From contig JAYRKL010000010.1 of the NCBI GenBank assembly GCA_041905795.1, positions 62,001 to 126,000 of the forward strand: DNA of 64,000 nucleotides. The letters are read 5' to 3'. Each line of letters starts with the position of its first letter. Within the stretch, counting starts at the first letter, position 1. Source of the DNA: SHVO01 sp041905795. Lineage in GTDB: Bacteria > Pseudomonadota > Alphaproteobacteria > Rhodospirillales > Rhodospirillaceae. Shown one piece after another: positions 43,722-52,003 of this stretch. Under the pieces are notes generated by a model. That model searched no databases. It saw nothing but the letters and a program-made list of their open reading frames with translations, and had not been told where the DNA came from. Both the position numbers and the translations under genes were made by a program.

Positions 43722-44707
43722 GTCCCCTGTTCACCGCCGGCCGTCCCGTGCGGCCGCATATGCCGTTTCGCCCTCGTTTCCCGTGGCTCACCGGCGATTT
43801 GCAGACCTTGCGCAACAATCTGGTTGGCGGCGCCCCGACACCGCCGCCGGGCCTGCGCCTTTCCCTGCCGCTCCGCGACGGCACCCCCGACGCCCTCACC
43901 GGCGTTCTGCACAAACCCGCGTTGGATACCCATAAGCCCCTGGTCATCCTGATCCACGGCCTTACCGGCGACGAGGACAGTGCCAATATCGTCACCAGCG
44001 CCGCCTGGCATCTCAGCCGTGGATATCCTGTGCTGCGCCTCAACCTGCGCGGCGCGGGTCCGTCGCTCGCCCAATCGGAGAAGCGCTACCACGCCGGCGC
44101 CAGCGCGGACGTGCGGGCCGCGCTCGCGTCCCTGCCCGCGGATCTCGCAGGCAACGGCTTACTCGTCGCCGGCACCTCGCTCGGCGGCAATGTCGTGCTG
44201 AAATTGCTGGCGGAAGGCTGCGATGGCGTCATCGCCGCCGCCGCCATCTCCGCGCCCATCGACCTCGCAGCGTCGCAATTGCGGATCATGGCACCGCGCA
44301 ACGCGGTCTATCACCGCCACCTGCTCACCGCCATGAAGGCCGACGCCGCCCGCTCGTCCGGCGAACACGGCGCGCTCTACAAGGCCAACGCGGCGCGCAT
44401 TCATTCCATCTATGACTTTGACGATCTGGTGGTGGCCCCCGCCCACGGCTTCGCCGGAGCCGGTGACTATTACCGCCGCTGCTCGTCCGCGCCCCTGCTG
44501 GATCGGATCACCATCCCCACCCTGGTCATCCACGCCGGCGACGACCCCTGGATTCCGGCCGCCGTCTACCGTTCGCGGGCGTGGTCCGATAGAGGTCCGG
44601 CTCTGGTGATGCCCGCCGGCGGCGGCCACGTCGGTTTCCACGGCGCGGACCATCCCGTGCCCTGGCACAATCACGTCATTGCGAATTTCTTCGAGAGCGT
44701 GCTTTAA
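43718..44707 (+). CDS. YheT-family alpha/beta hydrolase
   Basis: 329 residues from TTG 43718. VILIHGLTGDEDSANI gives the oxyanion region, GTSLGGNVVLKLL holds the nucleophile serine, and the C-terminal GDDPWIP and GGGHVGF supply Asp and His. The N-terminal HMPFRPRFPWLTGDLQTL is the distinctive YheT leader. Family members are putative carboxylesterases. ATG 43760 is an alternative start but would cut into this conserved leader. Confidence 0.88.
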   Translation: MSPLFTAGRPVRPHMPFRPRFPWLTGDLQTLRNNLVGGAPTPPPGLRLSLPLRDGTPDALTGVLHKPALDTHKPLVILIHGLTGDEDSANIVTSAAWHLSRGYPVLRLNLRGAGPSLAQSEKRYHAGASADVRAALASLPADLAGNGLLVAGTSLGGNVVLKLLAEGCDGVIAAAAISAPIDLAASQLRIMAPRNAVYHRHLLTAMKADAARSSGEHGALYKANAARIHSIYDFDDLVVAPAHGFAGAGDYYRRCSSAPLLDRITIPTLVIHAGDDPWIPAAVYRSRAWSDRGPALVMPAGGGHVGFHGADHPVPWHNHVIANFFESVL

Positions 44708-44736
44708 AAGAACATCATTTCAGGAGGGGAACGCAC

Positions 44737-45162
44737 ATGTCACAAGGACCGACGCCTTACGGCGCGCCGATCACGCTCGACGCCGCCAAGAAAGTCATGG
44801 CCGCAGCCGAAGCCGAGGCGAAAGCCAACGCCTGGCCGGTGGTGATCTACATCGTCGACAGCACCGACCACCTGGTCATGGCGCAGCGATTGGACAACAC
44901 CCAGTACGGCTCCCTGGTCGTGGCCGAGGGCAAGGCGCGCACCGCGCTGAACTTCCGCCGCCCGTCCAAGGCGTTCCAGGACCTGATCGCCGGCGGCGGC
45001 CCCGCCCACGGCTTCCTCACCTTCCCGCACATCACCGCCGTTCAGGGCGGGCTCCCCATCATCGTCGACGGCAAGATCATCGGCGCCATCGGCGTCTCGG
45101 GCGTCACTTCCGCCCAGGACGAACAGATCGCCGGCGCCGGCATCAAAGCGCTCACCGGCTGA
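44737..45162 (+). CDS. GlcG/HbpS-family protein
   Basis: 141 residues, one GlcG/HbpS-like (PduO C-terminal-like) domain. TLDAAKKVMAAAEAEAKANAWPVVIYIVD and GGLPIIVDGKIIGAIGVSGVTSAQDEQIA are the two halves of the fold. Relatives bind haem or cobalamin, or have unknown ligands; there is no signal peptide. A good Shine-Dalgarno (CAGGAGGGG) precedes ATG 44737. Confidence 0.87.
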   Translation: MSQGPTPYGAPITLDAAKKVMAAAEAEAKANAWPVVIYIVDSTDHLVMAQRLDNTQYGSLVVAEGKARTALNFRRPSKAFQDLIAGGGPAHGFLTFPHITAVQGGLPIIVDGKIIGAIGVSGVTSAQDEQIAGAGIKALTG

Positions 45163-45240
45163 CGAGGCGCGCCGCGAATAGCGGCCCGCTTTTGCGTTGC
45201 GGCTGTGCTAGCATCAGCGCCTGAGTCCAGGGAGGGCGGA

Positions 45241-46383
45241 ATGGCGGTGTTGCGTAAGGCGTTGGCGGCGGTGGTGGCGATGAGCCTCGCCGGCTCCGCA
45301 TGGGCGGCGGGAACCGGGGCACAGACAAACATCACGCCGCCGGAATACAAGGTCGATCCCTTCTGGCCCAAGCCCCTGCCCAACACCTGGACCATGGGCA
45401 TCCTCGCCGGCGTCATCGCCGACAAGGGCGACGTCATGTGGATCATCCAGCGGCCCAAGACCGTCGAAGGCTATCTCCTGGGCGGCGCGCAGACTCCGCC
45501 GACCGCGGCCTGCTGCATCCCGGCCCCGCCGGTGCTGGCGTTCAACCAGGCCGGCGACGTGGTCAAGTCATGGGGCGGAAAAGGCGACGGCTACGAGTGG
45601 CCGTCCTCGGAGCACGGCATCGCCATCGACCCCAAAGGCAACATCTGGATCGGCGGCAACCAGACCCAGACCGGGCGCGACAACAGCCCCGCCGACGGCC
45701 AGATCCTGAAGTTCACGCCCGACGGAAAATTCCTGCTGCAGGTCGGCCATGCCGGCCCCAGCAAAGGCAGCCTCGACACCACACAGCTCTCCGGCGTCTC
45801 CGACCTCGCCTTCGACGCCGCGGCGAATGAGGTCTTCGTCGCCGACGGCTACGGCAACCACCGCATCATCGTGTTCGACATCGACACCGGCAAATTCAAG
45901 CGCATGTGGGGCGCCTACGGCAAGCCGCCCACCGACGAGAAAACCCCGCCGCCCAAAATCGGCGACCCGCCCGCCGCCCAGTTTCGCCTGGTGCATTGCG
46001 TGAAAGTGTCCGCCGACGGCCTGGTTTATGTCTGCGACCGCGACAACAACCGCATGCAGGTGTTCAAGAAGGACGGCACCTTCGTCGCCGAATATTTCTA
46101 CGCCAGGGACTCGCGCGGCCCGTCGGGCGGCACCGTCGGCCATATCGGCCTGTGGCCGGACAAAGCCCAGAGCATTCTCGCCATCGCCGACATCGGCAAT
46201 TTCACCGTGCGCCTGGTGCGCCGCGACAACGGCCAGGAACTGGCCACGGTCGGCCGCGCCGGCCCCTACGCCGGCCAGCTGCACCGCGTGCACCAGGTGA
46301 CCTTCGACAGCCAGGGCAACCTCTACACCGCCGAGATGGAGCGCGTGCAGAAGTTCACCCGCACCGGCGGGGCCAAGCCATGA
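45241..46383 (+). CDS. Secreted NHL-repeat beta-propeller protein
   Basis: 380 residues. A signal peptide (about 1-21, GSAWA) precedes a six-bladed propeller with NHL-type phrases: GIAIDPKGNIWIGG, DLAFDAAANEVFVADGYGNHRIIVFD and VKVSADGLVYVCDRDNNRMQVF. Members serve as lactonase-like enzymes or binding scaffolds. ATG 45241 follows GGGAGGGCGG. The last bases overlap the next start (ATGA), opening a three-gene operon. Confidence 0.85.
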   Translation: MAVLRKALAAVVAMSLAGSAWAAGTGAQTNITPPEYKVDPFWPKPLPNTWTMGILAGVIADKGDVMWIIQRPKTVEGYLLGGAQTPPTAACCIPAPPVLAFNQAGDVVKSWGGKGDGYEWPSSEHGIAIDPKGNIWIGGNQTQTGRDNSPADGQILKFTPDGKFLLQVGHAGPSKGSLDTTQLSGVSDLAFDAAANEVFVADGYGNHRIIVFDIDTGKFKRMWGAYGKPPTDEKTPPPKIGDPPAAQFRLVHCVKVSADGLVYVCDRDNNRMQVFKKDGTFVAEYFYARDSRGPSGGTVGHIGLWPDKAQSILAIADIGNFTVRLVRRDNGQELATVGRAGPYAGQLHRVHQVTFDSQGNLYTAEMERVQKFTRTGGAKP

Positions 46384-46631
46384 AGCGCGTCCTTCCGGCG
46401 CTGTTGGTGTTCGCCGGCATGGGCGCCGCCCTCGCCCAGAGCCTGCCCGGATTGCCTGGCGCCGGCGGACCCAGCGGCGGCGTGCCGCAGAAGGCCCCGC
46501 CGGTGAAGAAGGTGGACGGCGTGTGCTACCCGCCCGAATCACAACTCTACAAACGCATCACCACGGGCTTCATCCCCTTCGTCGCCATGATCGACTGCCT
46601 CAAGAGCGGCGGCGTGGCGGCGAAACGATGA
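46380..46631 (+). CDS. Small exported protein, second gene of the propeller operon
   Basis: 83 residues. A signal peptide (MKRVLPALLVFAGMGAALAQ) is followed by a Gly/Pro-rich linker and a short C-terminal part with two cysteines (GVCYPPESQLY, MIDCLKSG), perhaps a disulfide. ATGA overlaps at both ends join it to its neighbours. No family recognised. Confidence 0.75.
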   Translation: MKRVLPALLVFAGMGAALAQSLPGLPGAGGPSGGVPQKAPPVKKVDGVCYPPESQLYKRITTGFIPFVAMIDCLKSGGVAAKR

Positions 46632-47194
46632 GCCGCTTTGCGCCCGGATCCAAGGCCTACGGCAAGGATGGCCGGATGTACACCGTCGATGAAGTAACCG
46701 ACGGCGTGGTCTACTGCCGCTCCGAGAACGGCGTCGAGACCGAGTTCCCGGACTCCAGCCTCGCCACCCCGGTGGAATGGGCCGCCCAGGCCGACGGCCG
46801 GCGCGACCTCGCCTACAGCCGCGTCAGGCAATCCAAGGCCTTCACCACCCCCGCCGCCAAGGTCGACCGCACCGGCGCCGAACGCCTGCTCGCCCAGGCC
46901 GACCGCCTGGTCATGGGCCTCCTCGACTTCGCCGCCTTCACCGCCGCCGCGCGCGTGCTCGAGGAACAGAAAGCCTCCACCGACAACCTCTCCATCGTCA
47001 AATGCCGGCAGGTGTTCGACGCCGCCGCGCCCGAGGTGCGTGCCGGCCTGCTCGCGGCCGTCCTCGGAACACAGTCCGATACGCTGATGGGCGCCGCCAG
47101 GCTCGGTGACAACATGGCCAAGGCCATGATCGACAAAGGCCTGGCGTTGCGCGCCGAGGCGTTCGAGGACTTCTGCGACCGCCCACGCAAATAA
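46628..47194 (+). CDS. Unknown protein, third gene of the propeller operon
   Basis: 188 residues, soluble, without signal peptide. The N-terminal 45 residues (SKAYGKDGRMYTVDEVTDGVVYC) look like a small beta-barrel; the rest is helical. The ATGA overlap with the preceding gene and a terminator 5 bp after its stop define the end of the operon. No known family recognised. Confidence 0.75.
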   Translation: MSRFAPGSKAYGKDGRMYTVDEVTDGVVYCRSENGVETEFPDSSLATPVEWAAQADGRRDLAYSRVRQSKAFTTPAAKVDRTGAERLLAQADRLVMGLLDFAAFTAAARVLEEQKASTDNLSIVKCRQVFDAAAPEVRAGLLAAVLGTQSDTLMGAARLGDNMAKAMIDKGLALRAEAFEDFCDRPRK

Positions 47195-47198
47195 AAAA

Positions 47199-47224
47199 GC
47201 GGCGTGGGCGAAGGCCCACGCCGC
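47199..47224. terminator. Intrinsic terminator after the propeller operon
   Basis: GCGGCGTGGGC pairs perfectly with GCCCACGCCGC around GAAG, with an A-run on its left. It is probably used in both directions, because the lipoprotein gene at 47247 is convergent. Confidence 0.85.
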
Positions 47225-47246
47225 TCCTATATCGCTCCAGAAAAAA

Positions 47247-47468
47247 TTACGGCCGGTAGGGATTGTTCGGATGCCTGTCATAGCGATTCGGCACGCCGTC
47301 GCCGTCACGATCGCGGTACGAGCCGTAATAGCCCGGCCCCGTCCACACGCCGACACTGACGCTGGAATAACCGCGGCGATAGCCGTCATCATAGGTGGAG
47401 CAGGCGCTCAGCGCCGACGCCACGCTTATCAAGCCGGCAAGAATCACGCTGGATTTGATGAGTTTCAT
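47247..47468 (-). CDS. Small lipoprotein with a thrombospondin-type-3-like calcium motif
   Basis: 73 residues. The signal peptide ends in a lipobox (ALSAC, cysteine at about 23). The C-terminus RDRDGDGVPNRYDRHPNNPY matches the Asp-rich DxDxDGxxDxxD repeat found in calcium-binding outer-membrane lipoproteins. It starts at ATG 47468 with AGGAGGTG upstream. Likely anchored in the outer membrane. Confidence 0.82.
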   Translation of the reverse strand: MKLIKSSVILAGLISVASALSACSTYDDGYRRGYSSVSVGVWTGPGYYGSYRDRDGDGVPNRYDRHPNNPYRP

Positions 47469-47562
47469 GCTGCACCTCCTGCAATGCCCATTTAACCGGC
47501 TGAGCGAGGCGGCTTTACGTCCGGACTGTGGCCGGATCGAGGTTTTTTTGCGCGAGGACGCG

Positions 47563-48585
47563 CTATGGCGCCAGGCGCACCCACACACCGCGGAACGCGC
47601 GCCGGGCGGGGTCCTTCAGCGCCTTGCATTCGACGCCGCCGACGGCAACCGATCCGTCGTCGGACAGCAGCAGGATCTCGTCGCGATCCTCCGGCGTGAA
47701 GAAACCTTCGGGATTGTAGCCGGACAGATCCAGGTCCGCGCGCGCCGGCGCATCGCGGCCGTTCCACACCCAAAGATGCGACGCCCCGCCGCCCGCCACC
47801 TCGCCGGCGACGATCAGGTAGCTGCCGCGCCACGACGAGAGCGCACGGATGCCCTGACCGCCAAGACTGAGCAGCAGCGGTTCGCCGAACCGCGCGGTCG
47901 CGCCCGCGTTTGCGGCAAGTTCGCCCGCGTTGAGCAGCGGCGCGATCAGCGCCCGGCCGCCGGGAATGGGGCTGCGGAAGCCGATCAACAGAACGCCGTC
48001 GGCCGCGGCGGTAAGCCCCTCGATGTTCAGGCCGCCCGGCGCCTTCGGCGGCAGTTCCGCCGCCGCCGCCAAACCGAACCGCGTGTAGCGCGCATCGGCC
48101 AGCAGGTCGGTCAGCAGGCCGTTATAGCTGCCGGTCACCGCGATCTTCTCGCCCACGGTCGTCGCGAAGAACCGCAGCCGTTCTTCCTTGAACTTCCCCT
48201 GCGTGTTGCGTCCGTGCGACGTCATCCAATACGCGCGGTCGCCGTCGCGCGCCGCCGCCTCGAGATCGGTTTCCGGGTATTGCCGGTTCTTCCGGCCCTT
48301 GAGCGCCAGACCGAGGGTCTCCGAGATGTCCACCGCGCCGATCGGCGCCGCGCCGCGGTCCACGTCGAAGACGCGCAGCACGTTGTCTTCGTCATCCGCG
48401 ACCACCATCCGGGTCTGCGAGAGCGGAACGGCGCCGGACGCGTCGCACATGCCGGTGAACACGACCTCGCCGCCCAGTTCAGCCGCGCGCGGCGCCGCCG
48501 CAACGGCAGCCCTCGTGGCAAGGAGTACGGCCACGGCGACCGCCACGGCCAGATGGGATTTACCCGAATGGGATTTGCACGGCAT
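47563..48585 (-). CDS. Exported DUF3616-type propeller protein
   Basis: 340 residues. A signal peptide (about 1-30) is followed by a beta-rich protein with VVADDEDNVLRVFD, DLEAAARDGDRAYWMTSHGRN and NIEGLTAAADGVLLIGFRSP. These match DUF3616 proteins, predicted beta-propellers of unknown role. It is the last leftward gene before tRNA-Pro. Confidence 0.82.
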   Translation of the reverse strand: MPCKSHSGKSHLAVAVAVAVLLATRAAVAAAPRAAELGGEVVFTGMCDASGAVPLSQTRMVVADDEDNVLRVFDVDRGAAPIGAVDISETLGLALKGRKNRQYPETDLEAAARDGDRAYWMTSHGRNTQGKFKEERLRFFATTVGEKIAVTGSYNGLLTDLLADARYTRFGLAAAAELPPKAPGGLNIEGLTAAADGVLLIGFRSPIPGGRALIAPLLNAGELAANAGATARFGEPLLLSLGGQGIRALSSWRGSYLIVAGEVAGGGASHLWVWNGRDAPARADLDLSGYNPEGFFTPEDRDEILLLSDDGSVAVGGVECKALKDPARRAFRGVWVRLAP

Positions 48586-48744
48586 ACAGGTACAAAGACG
48601 GCCATGACGGTCAACGCCTGCGCGCCGCCGAGGATTTTATGTCATGGATACGCCCCAGCCGGTGTTTTTGTTCCCCTTTTCTTCCGCTTGGGCAGTTGCG
48701 GTGAGAGCAATTAACCCTTAGAAAACGCTGTCTACTTGACGCGT

Positions 48745-48821
48745 CGGAGCGTAGCTCAGCCTGGTAGAGCGCCAGCTTTGGGAGCTGGATGTCGCGAGTT
48801 CGAATCCCGCCGCTCCGACCA
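48745..48821 (+). tRNA. tRNA-Pro (anticodon TGG)
   Basis: 77 nt with CCA encoded. The acceptor stem CGGAGCG pairs with CGCTCCG (48811-48817). The anticodon arm is CCAGC-TTTGGGA-GCTGG with TGG at 48779-48781, and the T-arm contains GTTCGAATC. It sits at the boundary between core genes and the prophage-like region, a usual integration target. Confidence 0.97.
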
Positions 48822-48858
48822 ATCACCACCGATTGCAGCGAGTGAGAGTTCGACGCTT

Positions 48859-48895
48859 AGCTTTCCTTAACGAGCGCAGCGAGTTTAGGAAAGCT
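48859..48895. repeat. Inverted repeat just after tRNA-Pro
   Basis: AGCTTTCCT (48859-48867) pairs with AGGAAAGCT (48887-48895). It may terminate the tRNA transcript or mark the phage attachment region. The second att copy would lie outside the window. Confidence 0.55.
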
Positions 48896-48926
48896 TGCGC
48901 TCGGCCGAAGGTCGTGACTGCCACCG

Positions 48927-49178
48927 TCAGCGCCGGCACGCCTCCAAGGTCTCACGCACAGCTTGAAGTTTGGAGCGGCAGTCGGCGCCGGCGGCGCGGG
49001 TGTCGATCAGGTACATGGCAGCCTCCAGGTCGGTATGGCCTTCCGGTTCCGCGGGTTGCGCCAGGCACGCGAGCTGATACCCCGGTACCGGACATGGCAG
49101 CGCCTCAAGGCGCTGCGCGCCCGCGCACCCCGTGCACAGCGGCATCAACACCAGGGCTGGCATCGCCTTTCGCCACAT
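48927..49178 (-). CDS. Rz1-like outer-membrane spanin lipoprotein
   Basis: 83 residues. The N-terminal signal ends in a lipobox-like LCTGC. The C-terminal AMYLIDTRAAGADCRSKLQAVRE resembles the end of many phage Rz1-type lysis lipoproteins. It overlaps the 3' part of the Rz-like gene by 74 bp in another frame, the nested arrangement typical of spanins. It would join the inner-membrane spanin to disrupt the outer membrane during lysis. Confidence 0.7.
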   Translation of the reverse strand: MWRKAMPALVLMPLCTGCAGAQRLEALPCPVPGYQLACLAQPAEPEGHTDLEAAMYLIDTRAAGADCRSKLQAVRETLEACRR

Positions 49179-49467
49179 GAGCCACCTGCTCCTTCAACCG
49201 CATCACCTGTTTGGACAACGCCTCCGCCCGCGCCCGCTCGCGCGCCGCCGCTTCTTCGGCCGCCGCGGTGTCGCGCATGTACTTGGCCGCGACGGCGGCG
49301 TTGTGCTTCGCCAAATCCACGGCCGCGGCCTGTGCGGCGGCATGCCGGCCTTCGCGATACGCCAGGACCGCAGCCAGCGTCAGGCAGGCCGCAAACGCCG
49401 CGCCCGCAATCGCCCTGAAGGGCAGAGCATTGAAACCCGAGACCAGCGCGGCAAGGATGCGGATCAT
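49105..49467 (-). CDS. Rz-like inner-membrane spanin
   Basis: 120 residues. One N-terminal transmembrane helix (about 18-38, GAAFAACLTLAAVLAY) is followed by a long coiled-coil (about 40-100; AAEEAAARERARAEALSKQVMRLKEQV). That is the topology of an i-spanin. Its start overlaps the SLT gene's stop by 4 bp (ATGA), and its 3' end overlaps the Rz1-like gene. Confidence 0.72.
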   Translation of the reverse strand: MIRILAALVSGFNALPFRAIAGAAFAACLTLAAVLAYREGRHAAAQAAAVDLAKHNAAVAAKYMRDTAAAEEAAARERARAEALSKQVMRLKEQVAHVAKGDASPGVDAAVHGVRGRAAP

Positions 49468-50072
49468 GGCTCCGCCTCCATCATGCGCCACCACTTTCGG
49501 ATGTTCGCGACATATCCACGGGTCTCGGCGGCGTTGCGTCCTCCGGTGATCTCGACCAGACAAGGCGCAATGGACTCCCAGAGCACCGCGCCGGCGCATT
49601 TCTCCTGGGCCTTGAGGATGCTCCCAAACCCGGCGTTGTAGCTGGCCGCTCCCAGATCATTTCGAGCCAGTCCGCTGCGCCCTTCGGCGCGCCAGGCGCG
49701 CCGCAGCCTGGCCTGGTAATAGGCGCCGGCGGCGATGGCGAGCCTGGCGTCGGCGCGCGGTTCATTGCCGCCGTAGCCGAGATCCCGCAGCACCCCGCGC
49801 CAGGTCGGCGCCATGAACTGAGCGATGCCGCAAGCGCCCGCAGCCGAGCACGCATCCGCTTCCAGATGCGATTCCTGCCACAGTTGCGCCTTCCAGAGTC
49901 TCCACACCGGAAGATCGCCCCAATAACGCTCCACGGCCCCGGCGATTTCATCGTCCCACGCATTATTGAAACCGGCCGAGAACGACGGCGAAGAAATAAA
50001 GAATACCGAGATACAGCAAAGCCAGCGGCAGAGCGTTGCCGTCCCTGGCGGCCTTCTGGAACGCGTCCACAT
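49464..50072 (-). CDS. Phage SLT-type lytic transglycosylase (endolysin candidate)
   Basis: 202 residues from ATG 50072. An Arg-rich start and a hydrophobic segment (LCRWLCCISVFFISSPSFSA) give a signal or signal-arrest peptide. The SLT domain has the catalytic glutamate in WQESHLE (E67), then GIAQFMAPTW and ASYNAGFGS. It cleaves peptidoglycan glycan strands. The 5' end overlaps the holin-like gene by 110 bp in another frame. The upstream start at 50117 is possible but would lie deeper in the holin gene. Confidence 0.78.
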   Translation of the reverse strand: MWTRSRRPPGTATLCRWLCCISVFFISSPSFSAGFNNAWDDEIAGAVERYWGDLPVWRLWKAQLWQESHLEADACSAAGACGIAQFMAPTWRGVLRDLGYGGNEPRADARLAIAAGAYYQARLRRAWRAEGRSGLARNDLGAASYNAGFGSILKAQEKCAGAVLWESIAPCLVEITGGRNAAETRGYVANIRKWWRMMEAEP

Positions 50073-50205
50073 CGGCTTTAGGATCCAACCCGAACACCCG
50101 CTCCAGCACCACCGCATAGAGGCCGGTCAGCGCCAGCACCACCGCCAGCTTCAGGGCATTGATGACCGTGGCGGCGATCGCGGCGGCTTCCAGTCCACCG
50201 TCCAT
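49963..50205 (-). CDS. Holin-like small membrane protein
   Basis: 80 residues with two hydrophobic helices (about 10-35 and 58-76) separated by a charged loop. Size, topology and its place directly before an endolysin and spanins fit a holin. It starts at ATG 50205, one base overlapping the stop of the preceding small gene. Confidence 0.65.
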   Translation of the reverse strand: MDGGLEAAAIAATVINALKLAVVLALTGLYAVVLERVFGLDPKADVDAFQKAARDGNALPLALLYLGILYFFAVVLGRFQ

Positions 50206-50387
50206 TACCTGACCACCCAGCGCATCACCGCCCCCAGCGGATAGTAGACCGTGCCCTCGGACGCCTTGATCTCCAGCACGTCCTCGAAGATCACCGCCCA
50301 GTCCTTGTCGCTCGCAAGATCATAGGCGGCCGGCGGCCCATCCTCCGGGTACACCGTCACCGTCGCCGGTTTATGCTTCTGTGCCAT
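50205..50387 (-). CDS. Small phage protein, unknown function
   Basis: 60 residues, no signal or membrane segment (KPATVTVYPEDGPPAAYDLA, then a short beta-rich end). It is joined to both neighbours by one-base stop/start overlaps, which supports it as a real gene. Function unknown. Confidence 0.65.
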   Translation of the reverse strand: MAQKHKPATVTVYPEDGPPAAYDLASDKDWAVIFEDVLEIKASEGTVYYPLGAVMRWVVR

Positions 50388-50674
50388 CAGCGCCTCTGGG
50401 TCAGGGTGTCGATCTTGGTCTCGATCCGCGCCAGCCGGTCGGCGAGTTCCCGGGTCAGGTCCTGGGTGCGCGCGGAGCCCTCGGCGATCAGCCGGTCGTG
50501 GTCGCTCAACTTCTCCGTCGCCTGCCGCCGCCAGGCGCTGAAATCCGCCACATACCAGACCCCCAGCGCCAGTTGCCCCACCAGCACGGCGATCAGCGAG
50601 AGGTTGATCTCCTTCTTCAGGTGCCAGGGCTCGGGTGGGCGGATCCGCCGGTCCTCGCCTGTCCAATCGCTCAT
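50387..50674 (-). CDS. Small single-pass membrane protein with coiled-coil, phage cluster
   Basis: 95 residues. One transmembrane helix (about 27-46, LSLIAVLVGQLALGVWYVADF) is followed by a helical C-terminus (TQDLTRELADRLARIETKID). Similar small proteins often lie in lysis cassettes of alphaproteobacterial phages. It could be a second holin or antiholin. Confidence 0.65.
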   Translation of the reverse strand: MSDWTGEDRRIRPPEPWHLKKEINLSLIAVLVGQLALGVWYVADFSAWRRQATEKLSDHDRLIAEGSARTQDLTRELADRLARIETKIDTLTQRR

Positions 50675-50726
50675 GCTGACTCCTTCAGGAGATGGCTTTG
50701 CGTCGCCGGCCGGTCGCGATCCGTCG

Positions 50727-51977
50727 TTAAAATGATATGCTGGCGTTCCCCTTGGTGTTCCTGCTCTGCTCGTTGGTCGTCTCGCTCCCGTTCTCGGTCT
50801 TGGTCGACCCGATCCCCGCCTGTCCCAGGCCCAGGAGCGAGAACAGCTGCTGCAAGGTCATATTGCCGTAGTTCCCCAGCGCGTTGGCGTTGCCGACATT
50901 GGCGGCGCTATAGGCGGCGGCGTTGTTCAGCCCCTGCGCCCCCAACCCCGCCCTTTGCGCCGCCGCCGTCATCCCGGCCGTAGCCGCGTTCACGCCTTGC
51001 GCGGCGATGTTGGCCCCGGCGGCGTTTGCGTTCGACCGCGCCAGGGCGGCGGCGATCAGGTCATTGGCCACGCCGCTGCGCCGCTGGTCGCCGGCTTCCG
51101 CCTGGCCGATATCGAACTTTTGCCGGCTGTCGGTCAGGCTGGTGTTGAACTGGCCGGTATCCTGTGCCTGGCGCGCGTTGAATTGATTGGTGCTCAGGAT
51201 GTTGCCGGCGTTGGCGGTGTCCGCCGCCAGCGCCCGGTCGGCATCCGACTGGCCCAGGCCGGCGGCTGTGTTGAAGGCCTTGAGCCGCACATCCGCCGCC
51301 AGCGATCCGCGGCCGCGGGCGGCATCGGCCATGAACGCGCCTTCCGCCACGCCGGTGCGCTTGTTGCCAAAAGCGTCGGCGCTGCGCGCGCGGAGCGCAT
51401 TGAACCCCTGCGCCGCGCCGGCGTCGTAGTCCGCCAGCGCGGCATCGACGTAGTCGCGCGCGAGCGGCGTACCGTAGGCCCCCATATAGGCCGCACCGGT
51501 GCCGCCCGCGACCGACGGTGCGTTCGCGGCGGTGGCGGTGGTGGCCTGGACCTCGCCCGGGAACCAATGCCCCAGCGTATGGGAACCGTTATTCTGCTGG
51601 TTCCGCAGGTAATAGATGGCGTCGTCGATGGTGCCGCCGCTGGCGCCGGCCGCGGCGCTGAAGCCGTTCAAGGCGCTCACGCCGCTGTCGATATACCCGC
51701 CGTAGCGGCCCGCGGCCTGCAATGCGTCCGCCGTCGCCTGGTCGGCGGTCCCATAGGCGCCCGCCAGCGGGTTGTTGAGCAGATTCTGGCGCAGATAGTC
51801 CGCTGCCGTGCGTTGGTCCGCCGTCATGCCGTTGGCGTCGAGACCGCCGTCGATACTGTCATAGCGCGCCTTCCACCAGTCCGGAATGTTGGGCGTGGTG
51901 GTGGCGGTGTTGTTGTAAGTGCGCTGCACGTTGCGCGAACCGCTTTCGTGGCTGCCGCCGAGATTTATGAGAGCCAT
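50727..51977 (-). CDS. Phage virion-like protein, Ala/Gly/Asn-rich
   Basis: 416 residues. Low-complexity Ala/Asn-rich helices follow a short N-terminal part (NIPDWWKARYD). No membrane segments. It lies directly downstream of the DNA-stabilisation-like gene (26-bp gap). Position and composition suggest an internal virion/ejection or tail-assembly protein, but no family is recognised with certainty. Confidence 0.65.
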   Translation of the reverse strand: MALINLGGSHESGSRNVQRTYNNTATTTPNIPDWWKARYDSIDGGLDANGMTADQRTAADYLRQNLLNNPLAGAYGTADQATADALQAAGRYGGYIDSGVSALNGFSAAAGASGGTIDDAIYYLRNQQNNGSHTLGHWFPGEVQATTATAANAPSVAGGTGAAYMGAYGTPLARDYVDAALADYDAGAAQGFNALRARSADAFGNKRTGVAEGAFMADAARGRGSLAADVRLKAFNTAAGLGQSDADRALAADTANAGNILSTNQFNARQAQDTGQFNTSLTDSRQKFDIGQAEAGDQRRSGVANDLIAAALARSNANAAGANIAAQGVNAATAGMTAAAQRAGLGAQGLNNAAAYSAANVGNANALGNYGNMTLQQLFSLLGLGQAGIGSTKTENGSETTNEQSRNTKGNASISF

Positions 51978-52003
51978 GTTTCCCTCGCAAAAATGAAGAG
52001 ACG

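Noticed and set aside
47395..48714. 439-codon plus-strand frame reaching the tRNA
   Set aside because: Antisense to the DUF3616 and lipoprotein genes; Arg-rich translation without recognisable features.
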